From Rutstroemia sp. NJR-2017a BVV2 (lineage: Eukaryota > Ascomycota > Leotiomycetes > Helotiales > Rutstroemiaceae): a DNA stretch of 64,000 nucleotides. The notes beneath the pieces were generated by a model that was given only the letters and a program-made list of their open reading frames with translations, did no database searches and was not told the DNA's origin. Positions 46,291 through 57,564 of this stretch are shown here, one piece after another; the stretch's first letter is position 1, and the number at the start of each line of letters is the position of its first letter. The stretch covers positions 620,001-684,000 of the forward strand of contig NJPS01000048.1 in the NCBI GenBank assembly GCA_002946415.1, given 5' to 3'. Position numbers and translations under genes: made by a program.

Positions 46291-46541
46291 AGAGAGAGAG
46301 AGAGAGAGAGCCTCAAAAAGGAAGTTTTGTGGGGTGGATTAGGTTGGGTTGATCGCAATCGCTTACTGTAGGGGAGGGGAGGGTATTTTGTGGAGTGGGG
46401 CGAGCAGGTGGGCTGTGCTTTTTGTGTTTGGCCGCAGCGCGAGGAAGCGTAAGAGGTGGAAAGTTAAGAAGGGAAGAGGAGAGGAGAGGAGAGGAGATGG
46501 GAGAAGGGGTTTGTTGGCCGGTGGATGGATGGATGGATGGG
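46291..46541. repeat. Purine microsatellites (AG)n, (GAGAG)n, (GGAT)n
   Basis: (AG)n at 46291-46310, GAGAGGAGAGGA-type at about 46480-46497 and GGAT units at about 46521-46541. Confidence 0.85.
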
Positions 46542-48039
46542 GATATGTGCTTGATGGTTTTGGAGTAGAAAGAAAGAAAGAGCAGAAGGAGTTTTCGACC
46601 GTGATACTGTCTGTAGCCAGTCTGAGCCTCGGCGTTGGGGGATATTGAGTCGGTGCTGAACGATTGTGGATATGTTTTAAAGGAGATACGGGAACTTTAT
46701 CTCGCCAGAACGGACTTCATAGAGGTTGTTTCCAACGGTTAGCTGGTCTGTGTTCCTGTCGATGGGTCAGGTAAATAGGTGGGGGAGGCGAAGGGCACAG
46801 GAGTACCTTCGCGTGTGATAAGAACAATGAAAACGTAATTTAAGACAGCCGCCGATGATGGCCTGAGAGTTGCTGCTTTTCTACGACTGAAATGTCCTTT
46901 GGAGATTGGTCGAGATTCCCAAATCAGGGTCTTCGGGTCTTCCGGGTTTGTATTCTCCTGCGCCTGTTTGATGGGAAAGCACTATCCTTTCGAGGATTTC
47001 CCGTCATTCTGGATACGCGTAACTTGAGGTTTGTCAGCGGGAGAGGATTGAATCCATTGCATAGGCGGACTTAGAATAGATAGATCTCTTGGTCTACCAT
47101 GTGTCGGCCCTGTTGGGTGATCATTTAGATAGCGTTAGTTGGCACTAGGTCTTAGAATATCGTAATTCCTTCGCTGTTCAGCGTTTAAGCCGTGAAAAGT
47201 TGGTCGAGATAGAGCTTTCTGGCGGTAAATATCCGGGATTTGCAGTGGAAGGAACACAAGTGGCCGCCACTCGCGGAAGACTCGGAGACGGACACGGAAA
47301 CTTCTTCTTCTTCTTCCCTGTTGAGACGGGAAGGGCGCATTCAAGCCGGTCTTGTACGAAATAGCACCGCATCGAATCGTACCATGTGGTACATTCCCAT
47401 CGTCTAGGTCGACGTCACGACTCATAGGAGGCACAGCACCTGGTTCGATGCAGTGATTCGACGTGCTTTGCTATGATGTGATAAGAGCCTGCTCGACAGA
47501 TGCGACGGCCAGGAGAACGCGCCAGCAAAAGGATGATGGATGGACAGGGCCTCACCCATGGTTTATGTGAGTGCGCAAATGCCTGACTAGAAAGCAGAAG
47601 CTTATCGCCCGTGCTACTGTGCGGCATGCAAATGCAAGCAAGAAAAGTCGAAGGATCGATCGCAAATCGTTTCATTGATGCCGTGTACGGACCGTGTGTC
47701 TGATATGGGTATTCGTGGAGTTTTGCAAAGTATGTATGTACATGGTTGTCATGGTATGATTCAGCGTCGTGTTTACAGTGCGGGTTTGGGTGTACGAGTA
47801 TGGAGGGAGTAGATGGTAAGGGGTTGGTTTTGGAAATGAAGGTGTGCTGCTGGGTCGTAGAGCAGATACGACGGCGGAGATAGACGAGCAGCTTTCTGTT
47901 TGTTCACTGCGGACGCCGTAATCACACCGATGCTGTTAGACCGAGGCACGAAGTGGTGTGCTTCCGTAGGCGAACTTGGGAGGAATCTATTAATACAAAC
48001 AGACAACATCAATATTTCGTACAAATACAATAAAACTAC

Positions 48040-48105
48040 ACGACAAATACACTAAAAACACAACACAACACAAACACAACGCAAACACAACACAAACACA
48101 GAAAG
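48040..48105. repeat. ACAAACACAAC-rich low-complexity repeat
   Basis: Irregular repetition of ACACAAC and CAAACAC units. Could be a leader of an unseen transcript; no ORF follows convincingly. Confidence 0.6.
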
Positions 48106-49542
48106 TAGCAAGATGGCTGCCCCACAAAGCGAAATGGGCAGGCGTCCGACTATTTACCTCTTTTGCTCCTGGCACTTCCTGCCGGCCACAAGAATGCAAA
48201 GAACCCAGGACATCTTCATATTATTTGCCTGCAGGATCGCATGTCCTGGCAAGCGGGCTAGGTCGAATCGGAAGCCCCTTCACTCATGCGGGCACATGGG
48301 GGAGCGCCGAGAACAGGACTGTAAGGTGGGTGGTCAGACTCTTTCTGGGTAGCTCCGTAGTCCAGACAAGTATGGTCTTTCTTCTCCACGTGTAAAGCAT
48401 GGTTTATTGGTCGTCTGAAATGATGGCTACATTGCTACATTCTTACTGTGCAATCAAGTCGCGCGAAGGATGTACACGCGATGTAATCTTGCTTTGCTTA
48501 AGTCATCCGAGTAATTTATTGGCGAAATTATGCGCATGCGCAATGCATTTCTTGTCGTTTTGTTTGTGGTGCGTGCCGGTCGACGGCTCTGCTGGATGTT
48601 GTCGCCAAGCTGTCAGCAAAAGATTTCCCGCCCCGGCATACTCTTCTGTCTTGTGTTCCTGTCAGCTTCTGGCGCAGTGCGAGCATGGAAATGGGCCTTC
48701 AGGGTTGAAGACCAATTGATTGCTCGTCGCCATCGCTATTGCCACCACAAGTCGGCCTTTTACCCCTTGTCCTTGGCCGCATCGGCCAATCTCCAGGACT
48801 CTCTTCTCTAGTCATGGGCCCCTACACACCACCCCCATGTTTAAAGCAACCACAACCGTATTCCTGCAAGGCTGCGACATTGCGGCGCAGACACTACATC
48901 ACACACCCATAGTCATGTCCTGCAAGAGTGGCAGCTTACGAAAGAACTCCCTTACCCAACTGCCTTCTTCAGAATGGCAGACTTTAAGGAAACACGTCCC
49001 TCTGTGCGGTCCGAAAGTCCTCCAACATGGAAAAGCTTGGATCTCCGACCCAATTGTAAGCGCTCACCTCATGGTGGAGAAATCGTTGGAAATTGGGAGG
49101 ATCATAGCTTCTGTCCTTTACATGTTTTTTGTTCTTCTCGGCCGTACCGACTGAATACCTGAGCTGATGGTTACCTGCGAGTGTGGATACTCTCTTTTTC
49201 TCCGAGCACATCAACAATAGTTCTAAAGGCTTGTCTCCTCTTTTGACTCTTTTTTTACTGTTTTCTTACAACTTCCTTCGCGTAGTGGGATGAGGAAATG
49301 GTTGAAACGATTGTGATCAACCATGTACAAGTGATCTGAAAACGTGTGGAAAACGTGGGCAAGATTCATTGCGGGTCCTGGAGGATAACAAACCTGGTTC
49401 GAGGTTAATCACTATCACGAAGATATCCCCAAAAGGCTGCGGCTTTCCGCGGAAAGGGTCTACTGCAATCGCAAGCGCATTCTACAAAAGGCAAACGATC
49501 CCATCAACCAGTAACAGATTGATTCTTGTGTCTCTCTGCGCA

Positions 49543-51025
49543 ATGTCGACTCAATTTCCGCCGGGTTACTTGGAGGCTTATGATGGTCATAAACTGGTTG
49601 CGACATGTATCAGCTGTATGGTTTTGATCATCTTCTTCGTTGCGGCGCGGTTTATATCGAGGGCGATTCATCAAACGCCGAAGGGATGGGACGATTATCT
49701 TATGGTACCTGCACTGTTATTTGCGTTGCTGTTGGCTCTACAGGGTCTTGGTAAGTAGCAATTCCAAAGCAGCGCCGCTTCCCCGATCAATTGTCTGTTG
49801 GCGAGCTCTAACATAATCTCTCTATAGTTGGCATAAACTACTGTGGCGTTGGCTATCATGCTGAAGCTATCATGCTAGATGACCCCTCGAAAATAACAGC
49901 GCTCTCCAAACTACTGATATTCTTCCCCGCCACTTATGCTATCGCTGTCACCTTTCCCAAACTCTCTATCCTCGCCATGTACCTCCGCATCTTCCGCATT
50001 CCATTCTACCGAGCCGCCACATACTTCATCTTCTACTTCCTCATCGTCTCTTCGACAGTCTTGTTTCTCATGATTCTGTTTCAATGCACGCCTGTCAACT
50101 ATTTCTGGGACAAATCAATAGAGGGTGGAAAATGTCATTTTGATATCGAGAAATTATTCCTTTACGCTAGTTTACCGAACATCATCACCGATATCCTTAT
50201 GCTTGCTCTACCTCTACCTTTCATCTTGACGTTGAATATGACGAGAAAAGTTAAGGTGGGGTTGGCCATCACTTTCCTTACGGGTTCCAGGTTCGTCATC
50301 CTTCTGCTTCTTTCACTCTTCTTGAAACTCGGCTCCTATGTGTCTCGCCTCTTGCACCTCCTTTAAACTAACAACACTATCTTAGTGGTCTAGCAACATC
50401 CGTCCTTCGATTCGTCTCCTTTGCCCGACAGAGTCTCTTCCCAGATACAACTTGGGCAGCCGTCGACCTCGCCCTTTATACCATCCTCGAAACCAGCATG
50501 TATATTATCGCCGCATGTCTACCAGCCTGTCGCCCGCTCTTCAATACATTGCGCCACGGAGCTTCGCGGGGACATCGTCCAGAATCAACTCACAATGACG
50601 CCAGGGACGATATTGAACTTCAGCAAGGTGAAATGGAATGGAACGCAGGAGTTGAAGCTGCCGCTGGGAGCAGCAGTGGTGGATCAGCGTCGATAGCGGA
50701 TAGATTCAGTGTAGCGAAAAGCCTCAGACGTTTCAAGAGGCTGGGAAGTGACAATGGGCTGGGATTTATGCACATTGGAAACTTGATGAGGAGGGACACG
50801 AACGAGGAAAATAATCAGCATCTCGGTGGGGGGACTGGCCAAGGCGGGATGAACGATAAAGGTGTCTTGAGGATGGATTCGCGAGAAACGATATTCAAGA
50901 AACCGGACAGAGCGCATGTCAGGGAGTACGGGCCGGGGCAGGGGGCGGATCATGAGGCGTCGTCTGATGATGGGATAAGGGTGAAGCAGGACATTGACGT
51001 ATATTACGATAGGCCGCCTTTATGA
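49543..51025 (+). CDS. Fungal rhodopsin-domain-like seven-TM protein
   Basis: Exons 49543-49750, 49828-50290 and 50386-51025 join to 436 residues. The N-terminal 280 residues hold seven hydrophobic helices, starting with VATCISCMVLIIFFVAARF and ending in LALYTILETSMYIIAACLPA. Marker segments of the family are GWDDYLM after helix 1, LPNIITDILMLALPLPFI, and SGLATSVLRF across intron 2. FQCTPVNYFWD with GGKCHF supplies two cysteines that could bridge the loop. The C-terminal 150 residues are polar and disordered. This is the large, mostly uncharacterised fungal family that includes Pth11-like receptors; there is no CFEM domain here, and no retinal-binding lysine can be claimed. Intron 2 uses the donor GTTCGT, unusual but required by the frame. 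Confidence 0.85.
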
Positions 51026-51738
51026 CACGATGTCGATGAGCGAGAGGACCGAAAATGAAGTCGACGAGTGGATGCATTTTCTTGTTTGTATTTATGTATC
51101 TAGATGTACAGCGGGTGGGCATATTTGGGATCAGGAGTACAGGATGGTTGAGCATAGCATTGCTGTGGTGTTTGGGATAAGAGTTGTGTATTATACAATT
51201 TGAGGGGCTTCTGTGTATAGATGACTGGCAACTCGCTGGCACATTAGGGAGGTACATTGTTGATACCATTTAGATAGTTGGACAAAATATACAATCAAAA
51301 AGACATCCAAATCAGCCCGGCAGAAGGGTACCCTCGTGACTTCTAGCGGATTTATTCACGTCAACCATATCACCTTTCGCCGCCAGCCGAGGCCTAAAGT
51401 CCGGGAAAGCATTACTCCAACTGATATCGAAGTCACAGGAACGATTTCCTATCAAGAAGACATGACAGCTAGGAACGGCTTCTTGACACCCAGCGCTTCG
51501 TCACTAGTAATCCTAACCAATCTTCTAGAATCGACACGGCCAGCCACCAAACTCTAGTCCGCTCAACTCCGACTGGGGTTAGATCTGGGGAATCGCTCAC
51601 CTCATCACGCATATCGGTCATGCACTCCCCTTACCCAAACGATCCAATCCCGTGCCTTCACAAACACCTTTATCCTACGAACCATCAGCCAAACCGCACA
51701 CCCAAAACATCACCCTAAAACAAAAAACCAAGAAAGAA
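51026..51738. other. Convergent spacer
   Basis: No gene seen. The end next to 51738 may contain a further short exon of the dehydrogenase (see its entry). Confidence 0.5.
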
Positions 51739-52632
51739 TCAACATACCATCATTCCCCCCGGCAAAACCTGCAGCATCCACTTCATTCCCCCCGCGCCCG
51801 CCCCATGCCAAACCTTCCCCTCCCTCCCCTTCAAAACATCCCGAACCACGCTCTCCGCATACACGGCAGTGTCCTCTCTTGGGTGTCCATCGTTTCCTCG
51901 CGCACGCTCCGCAATGGTGTTTTCGATCGGCAGGTACAGGGAGTCCGGGGGGAGTTTGTAATTTTCGAAGTAGGATTGGCCTTGCGAGCGCACGGCGCCG
52001 GTGACGAGGGAGAGGACTTTGATGTTGAAGGGTTGGAGCTCCAGACGGAGCGTTTCGGTGAGGAGCTCGAGGGCGGCTTTGCTGGAGGAGTAGAGGCCTT
52101 GGGGGGGAGGTTAGTGGGTGAAGATAAATAGATAGAGAGAGGGAAGGCAAAAGAAGAACCCACCCATAAACGGCACATTCAAATGCCCCGCAATCGAAGT
52201 AACATTGACCACCATCCCGCCCACCCCCTTCCCATCCTTCCCCTTCTCCCTCCCCTCCCTCAACAACGGCACACACGCCTTAATCAACCTCAATGGCCCC
52301 CAAACATTAACCTCATACAACCTCCTCGCCTCCTCAATATCCACATCCAGCACCGGGGAGAAATGATTCCTCCCCGCATTATTCACCAAGATATCCAATC
52401 CGCGGCCCTTTTCCCTGATACTATCAATCGCAGACTGGATTTGCGACGGCGAGGTGACGTCGAGGGCTAGGATGTCGATGTTTTGGAGAGTGCACAGGGA
52501 AGTTATTTGCGAGACGGCGCGCACGCAGGCGTAGATGTGGTAGCCGTGGGAGTGGAAGGCGTGGGCGAGGGAGGAGCCGATGCCGTGGTCGCTGCAGCCG
52601 GTGATGAGGACGGTGGGGGGGGTGGATGGCAT
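51739..52632 (-). CDS. Short-chain dehydrogenase/reductase, AYR1-like
   Basis: Exons 52164-52632 and 51739-52097 join to 275 residues with a 66-bp GT-AG intron. Rossmann glycine motif TGCSDHGIG (11-19), DVT (58-60), NNAG (84-87), catalytic S146 (VTSIAG), and Y159 with K163 (YSSSK) are all present, so the enzyme should be active. The TGCS start and the LDVTSPSQIQ and LYEVNVWGPL blocks resemble NADPH-dependent 1-acyldihydroxyacetone-phosphate reductase (Ayr1), a lipid-droplet/ER enzyme of phosphatidate synthesis; other substrates are possible. The ending GGMMVC is abrupt. ATG-GTATGT there looks like a donor, but the next acceptor would leave a 33-nt intron, probably too short. Each exon starts with C-ending codons and finishes with G- or T-ending codons. 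Confidence 0.85.
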
Positions 52633-53186
52633 TGTTGTGGTGAGGGGCTGGGAATGATTATGGGTTGGATTGTTCTTGTCGAAGGAAAGGTAAGCGTTGA
52701 GAGAATGAGTGCGGTATTTACTGAAAAATACTGTGATGGCGCTGCTCATCCAACCCGTTGCCAACCGTTGGTTATATGTTGGTAAGGTACATAAGAACTT
52801 TGCGATTGGACAACGACGCACTCAAGGCTCCTTGTTTCATGCAGTCATTTTTGAATCGGAAATGAAAGCCAACAGCCTATATCAACATAGCTGGGGCTTA
52901 TGAATTAATCATTGGGTATTTCTGACCTTTTTTACCAGAAGTGCTGGACATTGCTTTACCTTCATTTAGACATTGACCTTCATTCAGACATTGCAATACG
53001 ATGAAGATACCAACCAAATGTTGGCAACGAGCAGAAATTTGAATTAGGTAACTGATAATGCTCTAATTTCTGCTTAACAACTACTGTCTATGTATCGCTA
53101 TTACCATCGAGCTGTTAGCCAATCGTTATGAACCTCAAACCCCCCTTTTTTTCTGTCAACTCATCCTCTGCTCCTGATTCAACCGA
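52633..53186. other. Promoter of the SDR gene and 3' flank of the membrane-protein gene
   Basis: The two genes are in tandem on the minus strand. A duplicated phrase, ATTTAGACATTGACC / ATTCAGACATTGCAA, lies at about 52965-52998. No gene seen. Confidence 0.5.
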
Positions 53187-54639
53187 TCAAGAATCATCGG
53201 CAAACCCACCACCTACGTATTTATACACAATAAATCCCTGGAATACCAAACCATACGACAACAGCAACAAGCCCATGAACCTCTGCCATTGCTCCAAGCA
53301 AAGAGTCAACATGAAGACTAACCCCGCAATGACCACAGCTACTGATTGCAACGGCTTCATTCCTCTAGGGCGCGGTAGGGACTCATTTTCCGGAGGAACT
53401 GGAAGAACATGGAACAGTAAGGTGAGACTCAAATATAAAACGTTGAGAGCAATGTTGGTGATCACCGTGCCCACGCCACGATACCCAGCGACGCAGGCAA
53501 TAATGAAAACTGGTATCATGTAAATCGAGGAAAAGAGCATTTCTGTGATAGTAGTTTGTCGAAGCTGGTACTTGGAGAGGATTGTGGCAATGGAAATTGA
53601 GGTTCCTGCGGTGAAGACCATGATGGCTAGGTAAGAAAGCACAAGACACCAGCCAGTGACTGGGGCAGGTTTTGGCCCGGCATCCGTTGCGTCAGCTCGG
53701 CATACTTCGGATTGAGGGTGAGTAGCTGCTGTGAGCTCTGGAGACGTGGCTGCTGTGAGGCCAGGAGACGTGGCAGTCGACCTGTCGGCTGAAGACATGG
53801 CTGCTGATGAAGCCTCAGAAATAGTACCATACGAGCTGCTCGGCGATTGTGGCTCCGCTTCAGCAGCTGAAGCACTGTCAGTTGCTCCCCCTGTCATTGT
53901 CCCATAGTCTTTGAAGAAAGGGTTGGAAACTACTTCTAGTTCCGGACTTTGTTTTCCCAGGAGTTGTTCGTCTGCATTTCGGTATTGTGGCACTTCGGGG
54001 AAGAAAATTTTTGTGGGGGAATTTTCCTTCTCAGTCGGTTCCATAATCCAGAATGGTAACAGGCCATGGAAAATGCTTCCGACGTAAATGACGAAGCCAC
54101 CGGTAGTTAAGACGACAAGAGCAAGATAAGTCATCCTGTCGATGCAGCAGCTATTGGAAGCCATAATGGCAAACACACAGGTGGCAGCTAAGATCCCGCC
54201 AGATAGCCACTTCTCTATTGTCGAGGAAGTGATCTGACCACGGTTTTTATTGTGGAGAAGAAGACCAAGAGGGAAAACTCCAAGCATAGTGAACATGGCT
54301 GTTCCAGCGACTTTGCCACGCCCGAGATAATGCTGAAGATGTGGATCTTTATCAGCAGGAAAGAATATTGAATGTATCTAATAATATCCATCAATAAGAT
54401 ACCAGAGGATTCAAAGGGAGGATCTGACTTACGATACCATATTGAGCCACAATGGTGAGAAAAAAGAGCATTGGATCACAGAGTCCTCGGGTCGACCGAG
54501 CTCTATCGACGAGCTGCTCAAGACGCCACATTGTAACTCCTATAAGGCCGCTTGAAGATACAAGCAACGTGAAGACAGGGAGCCACGGAATGTTAGCAAT
54601 GTGTGAAGGCATATTGTTGGGTAACTGTATATTGGACAA
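53187..54639 (-). CDS. Orphan multi-TM membrane protein
   Basis: Exons 54433-54639 and 53187-54332 join to 450 residues; the 100-bp GT-AG intron joins VAQYGI to HYLGRGKVAGTAMF. About eight hydrophobic helices are visible: one near residues 18-38 (LPVFTLLVSSSGLIGVTMW), one at 58-68, four in the next 120 residues (for example GTAMFTMLGVFPLGLLL and MTYLALVVLTTGGFVIYVG), and then five in the last 190 (WCLVLSYLAIMVFTAGTSIS to FMGLLLLSYGLVFQGFIVY). Between the two groups sits a hydrophilic loop of about 110 residues, rich in S, T, A and E. I do not recognise the family. The split of helices around a long loop would suit a transporter or channel, but no motif supports a choice. A perfect inverted repeat lies about 125 bp upstream of its start. 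Confidence 0.7.
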
Positions 54640-54764
54640 TGAAGTGGTCTGATTGTAGCTGGAATATGAGGAAGTGATAGACAGTGAAGTTGTGGGAGAA
54701 GATCGGTGTCAGATGAGAAAACGTAAGATGTTGGCATCTATTAGAAAATATGACATCTGAAATA

Positions 54765-54801
54765 CACGTGGGCTCAATACTGCAGAGTTGGAGCCCACGT
54801 G
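54765..54801. promoter_or_regulatory. Perfect inverted repeat with CACGTG boxes
   Basis: CACGTGGGCTC (54765-54775) and GAGCCCACGTG (54791-54801) are exact inverted copies with a 15-nt spacer, 126-162 bp upstream of the membrane-protein start. CACGTGGG also reads as a bHLH-type site, so each arm could bind a dimer, or the RNA could fold. Confidence 0.55.
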
Positions 54802-55097
54802 GGTTCAGAATACGATTGAAAATGAAGGTGTTTGAGCTGAAGGGTGATCGTGCTTGCCTATCTTCGCAGCTTTCTGCCGTTTTTGACACACCTGCAAAAA
54901 AGAAGGCATATTGCTCATGAAGCAGAACTATCACTTACTGAGTCTGCTCGATGGATGGCATTCCCACCCTAGTAATTCTAACATGAAATAAGGAAAGGCG
55001 GGCCATCAACAATGCATAATATGTTTTACGTTGTCGATGCCAAAAGTGATCCGGTGCAACGTTGAAGGTTAGCGCCGGCCCGGCCCGCTCAAGCTGG

Positions 55098-55478
55098 CTA
55101 CAACTGAGAGCGAAACAGCTGTACGCAAGACAGAAAACATATCTGAGGCATATGCTTAAACAAAGTAGGTAAAATATGCCGAAGAACAGTCTTATCCTTG
55201 AAAACGAGTAACTGGTAAATTGATGACCATGCCGACAAGTCGAGAAACATAGCAGATTGTTCCAAGCTTCCACCACCTATATATAGAAACAAGTCTTCAA
55301 TAGCGGCCGCCAAACGCCTATACTGTGAGGGCCCAGATCCGGTGATGGTATATAGAGGTCTCTCTTCACACTGCCCCTTTTCATCACAACAGGGTATCTT
55401 CTCTCGTGTATTTACAAATGACTGTGAACCACCAAGCAATGCAGCCGAAAATGTAGCAAAGATGCTCCCTACCCTCAT
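55098..55478 (-). CDS. Possible small secreted protein (doubtful)
   Basis: From the ATG at 55478 the ORF reads 126 residues beginning MRVGSIFATFSAALLGGSQS, which resembles a signal peptide, followed by a stretch with a CC and a C (KIPCCDEKGQCEERP). The later part has no evident domain and may be read through an intron. There is no family match from memory and no neighbouring support. It could be chance. Confidence 0.25.
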   Translation of the reverse strand: MRVGSIFATFSAALLGGSQSFVNTREKIPCCDEKGQCEERPLYTITGSGPSQYRRLAAAIEDLFLYIGGGSLEQSAMFLDLSAWSSIYQLLVFKDKTVLRHILPTLFKHMPQICFLSCVQLFRSQL

Positions 55479-55559
55479 GGTAAGAATAATCCCAGCCGTG
55501 CAAAGAAATAGTATCAAGAATTCTAATCAAATTCCTTGATCTAGTTAGTCCAAACCAAA

Positions 55560-57058
55560 CTATAATCCTCCATTGTCTTCGACCCGATTTCCTTGCTCGT
55601 CATAGACCACATGGCTGAATGCCTCATAGTCTCCATTGTCAACCAACCACTCTATATCATCCTCATCCGGCCCCAGCTTGCTCATAAGTCCCGTTCCCGC
55701 TTTCGGATACGGCGGACTATTTGGCGTCGAGTCTCTACTTCCTCGTGCTTCTTGTCCATTACTCGGTGCATTACCGTTGGCAGTTGAGGTGGACTGGGGA
55801 GGTAGAGTAGGAGGAGCCGAGGAAGCATGAGCCAATGTGGGTGTTGAAGAAAAAGAAGTACTGAACATGGGCGAAGGCGTAACGCCGCTTGAAGATGCGT
55901 TGGGAGCGATTTTTCGAATAAAATTTATGGGAGCATTAGGATTAGATTCTGCACGAGAGAATAGGCCAGCGGTCGATGTTGCCGATGGAGGAAATGGTTG
56001 TTGTGGATGCGTTGTTGTGGAGCGTGATTGATTTTGAGATTGACGGGATTGGAGGGGTGGTGGATTAGCGGGGAATATAGGGAGGGCTGGGTGGAGAGTG
56101 CAAGCTTTCATAAGTAGTGAGACTAGTTGAGGATGTGGTAGTGATCCTATATACAGTCGTTTCTGTTGTAATGGGTCAGCGATTTGCAGAGGATAACGAA
56201 GCAAGAGGACAATACTTGTTCCAGAGTTTTGTCAGCCCAGCTTATACCATCAGCCTTGGAGGGCGCTGGCTTGATCCCCCTTTTTCGCGAGCAGTTCTGA
56301 CAATACCATGGTGCCTTTTCATCTTTCACTTCTTCCTCCGAAACAACTGGGTCATGGCACAACTGATGCCATCCCAAATTACATCCATCGCAAAACACAA
56401 TCATATTATTCTGCGGACTATTGCCTCTCCCGCACCTCTTACACAATGCTTGTTCTTGACTTCTTTTACTTGTAGATGTGGTTGATTTCTTCCTAGTGCT
56501 CGTCTCGGTCATTGCTGGGACGAAATGCGTCGGCTTCACTACCTGTCTTCCACTCTGCGTAATCTTAGGCATTTCCGTCGTGACGCTGCTCGTACCCTCG
56601 GACTCTGAATCACCGCCAAGTCCACTCATGGCATCAGAGTCGTCCGCACTATCACTGTCATCCTTCGCTCTTTTTCGCTTTTGCCCAGCTTTCGCTCCCT
56701 TCCCTTTTTTCTTTCCCCCGGCACTGCTTGCCGAAGCTGTTGGCGTTATACTCTTCTCCGCAGATCCTCCCCCCCTAGGAGCTGCTCTCCTCCCAGTATT
56801 GTGTTTTGGTGGTGTGTTGATCTCCATATTATGCGTAGTTTTCATGCCCTGCATGACGTTCCGGCGCATCTCTTCATAACCAGGTGGTGTACCGGTAATG
56901 CCGATGCTAGACAATCCGCCACCAAGCCCGGATTTCATGCGCTGCAGAATCAATTCTGTAGCTGCCGAGAATTTGGGAACATATTTTGGAGGGGAGTCGC
57001 TCATGGTGGTATCGCTGGGGGCAGCTGCGGGAGCTGGAGTCTGCGGAGTCGCGTCCAT
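55560..57058 (-). CDS. PHD-finger protein
   Basis: Exons 56216-57058 and 55560-56162 join to 481 residues (53-bp GT-AG intron). One PHD finger is complete: C206-x2-C209, C223-x2-C226, H231-x2-C234 and C253-x2-C256, with the usual W230 and W251. Before it lie a segment with FSAATELILQRMKSGLG (31-47), a basic nuclear-localisation-like run (KKKGKGAKAGQKRKRAK, 116-132) and QSGRQVVKPTHFVP (168-181). Behind it come RLYIGSLPHPQLVSLLMKAC, a short leucine-rich segment, and a Pro/Ser-rich tail ending in an acidic DEDDIEWL patch. PHD fingers read histone tails, most often H3K4 methylation; the acidic/aromatic pocket residues cannot be ranked by eye. The protein is presumably a nuclear chromatin factor. 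I cannot name its complex. Confidence 0.85.
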
Positions 57059-57564
57059 GATTCTGGTGGGTTGACTCTTTTGAGAATTGGAGCTTTGCGC
57101 CGGTGAAGATATTGAAATTTGGGACGGCCGAAAGATACCATAAGCTACCTACAGTTAATGAAAGGCATCTAAACTGCAAGAAAATGATTGACCGGAGTCA
57201 ATTGGATCGGTGATAGGTGTTTGAGTGCTAGAGCTCAAAATATGCAATTATGATGTAGGACGTGTCGGCACGCGTACCAAATTTGTCAACAGGGTACTCG
57301 TATTAGTAAGTTCTGCTTCATATGCAGACTCATTTGAGTGAGACAATTGAGGTTGACAGTTTTGAAGTACTCACGATGTATGTGATTGAACTAGAGAGTA
57401 TAAAAAAATGGTCTGGTGCCGAGTATTTGAAGTCACATGCTTTTTTGTCATGTGGTCTCGAATTGAGTTTAAGTATGTGAGTATTTGACTTGCACAGTAC
57501 TCTAGCAACAAGAGAACAGCACCCAACTAATATGTATATCATGAGATTAATTTATCTACAGTCT
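57059..57564. other. PHD-gene promoter and 3' flank of the CoA-transferase gene
   Basis: Tandem minus-strand genes; no gene seen in between. Confidence 0.5.

Larger units (their letters stand above)
44584..49542. other. 5-kb gene-poor region rich in simple repeats
   Basis: No gene supported. A pyrimidine-rich patch (about 45600-45770) is followed by a purine-rich one (about 46190-46560) with several microsatellites, and an ACAAACACA-rich patch (48040-48105). ORF 47135-47434 (-) has no recognisable family. Confidence 0.5.
54640..55559. other. Upstream region of the membrane-protein gene
   Basis: Holds the CACGTGGGCTC inverted repeat and one doubtful secreted-protein ORF. Nothing else seen. 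Confidence 0.5.

Noticed and set aside
47135..47434. 99-codon minus ORF
   Set aside because: No domain, basic low-information text in a gene-poor repeat-rich region.
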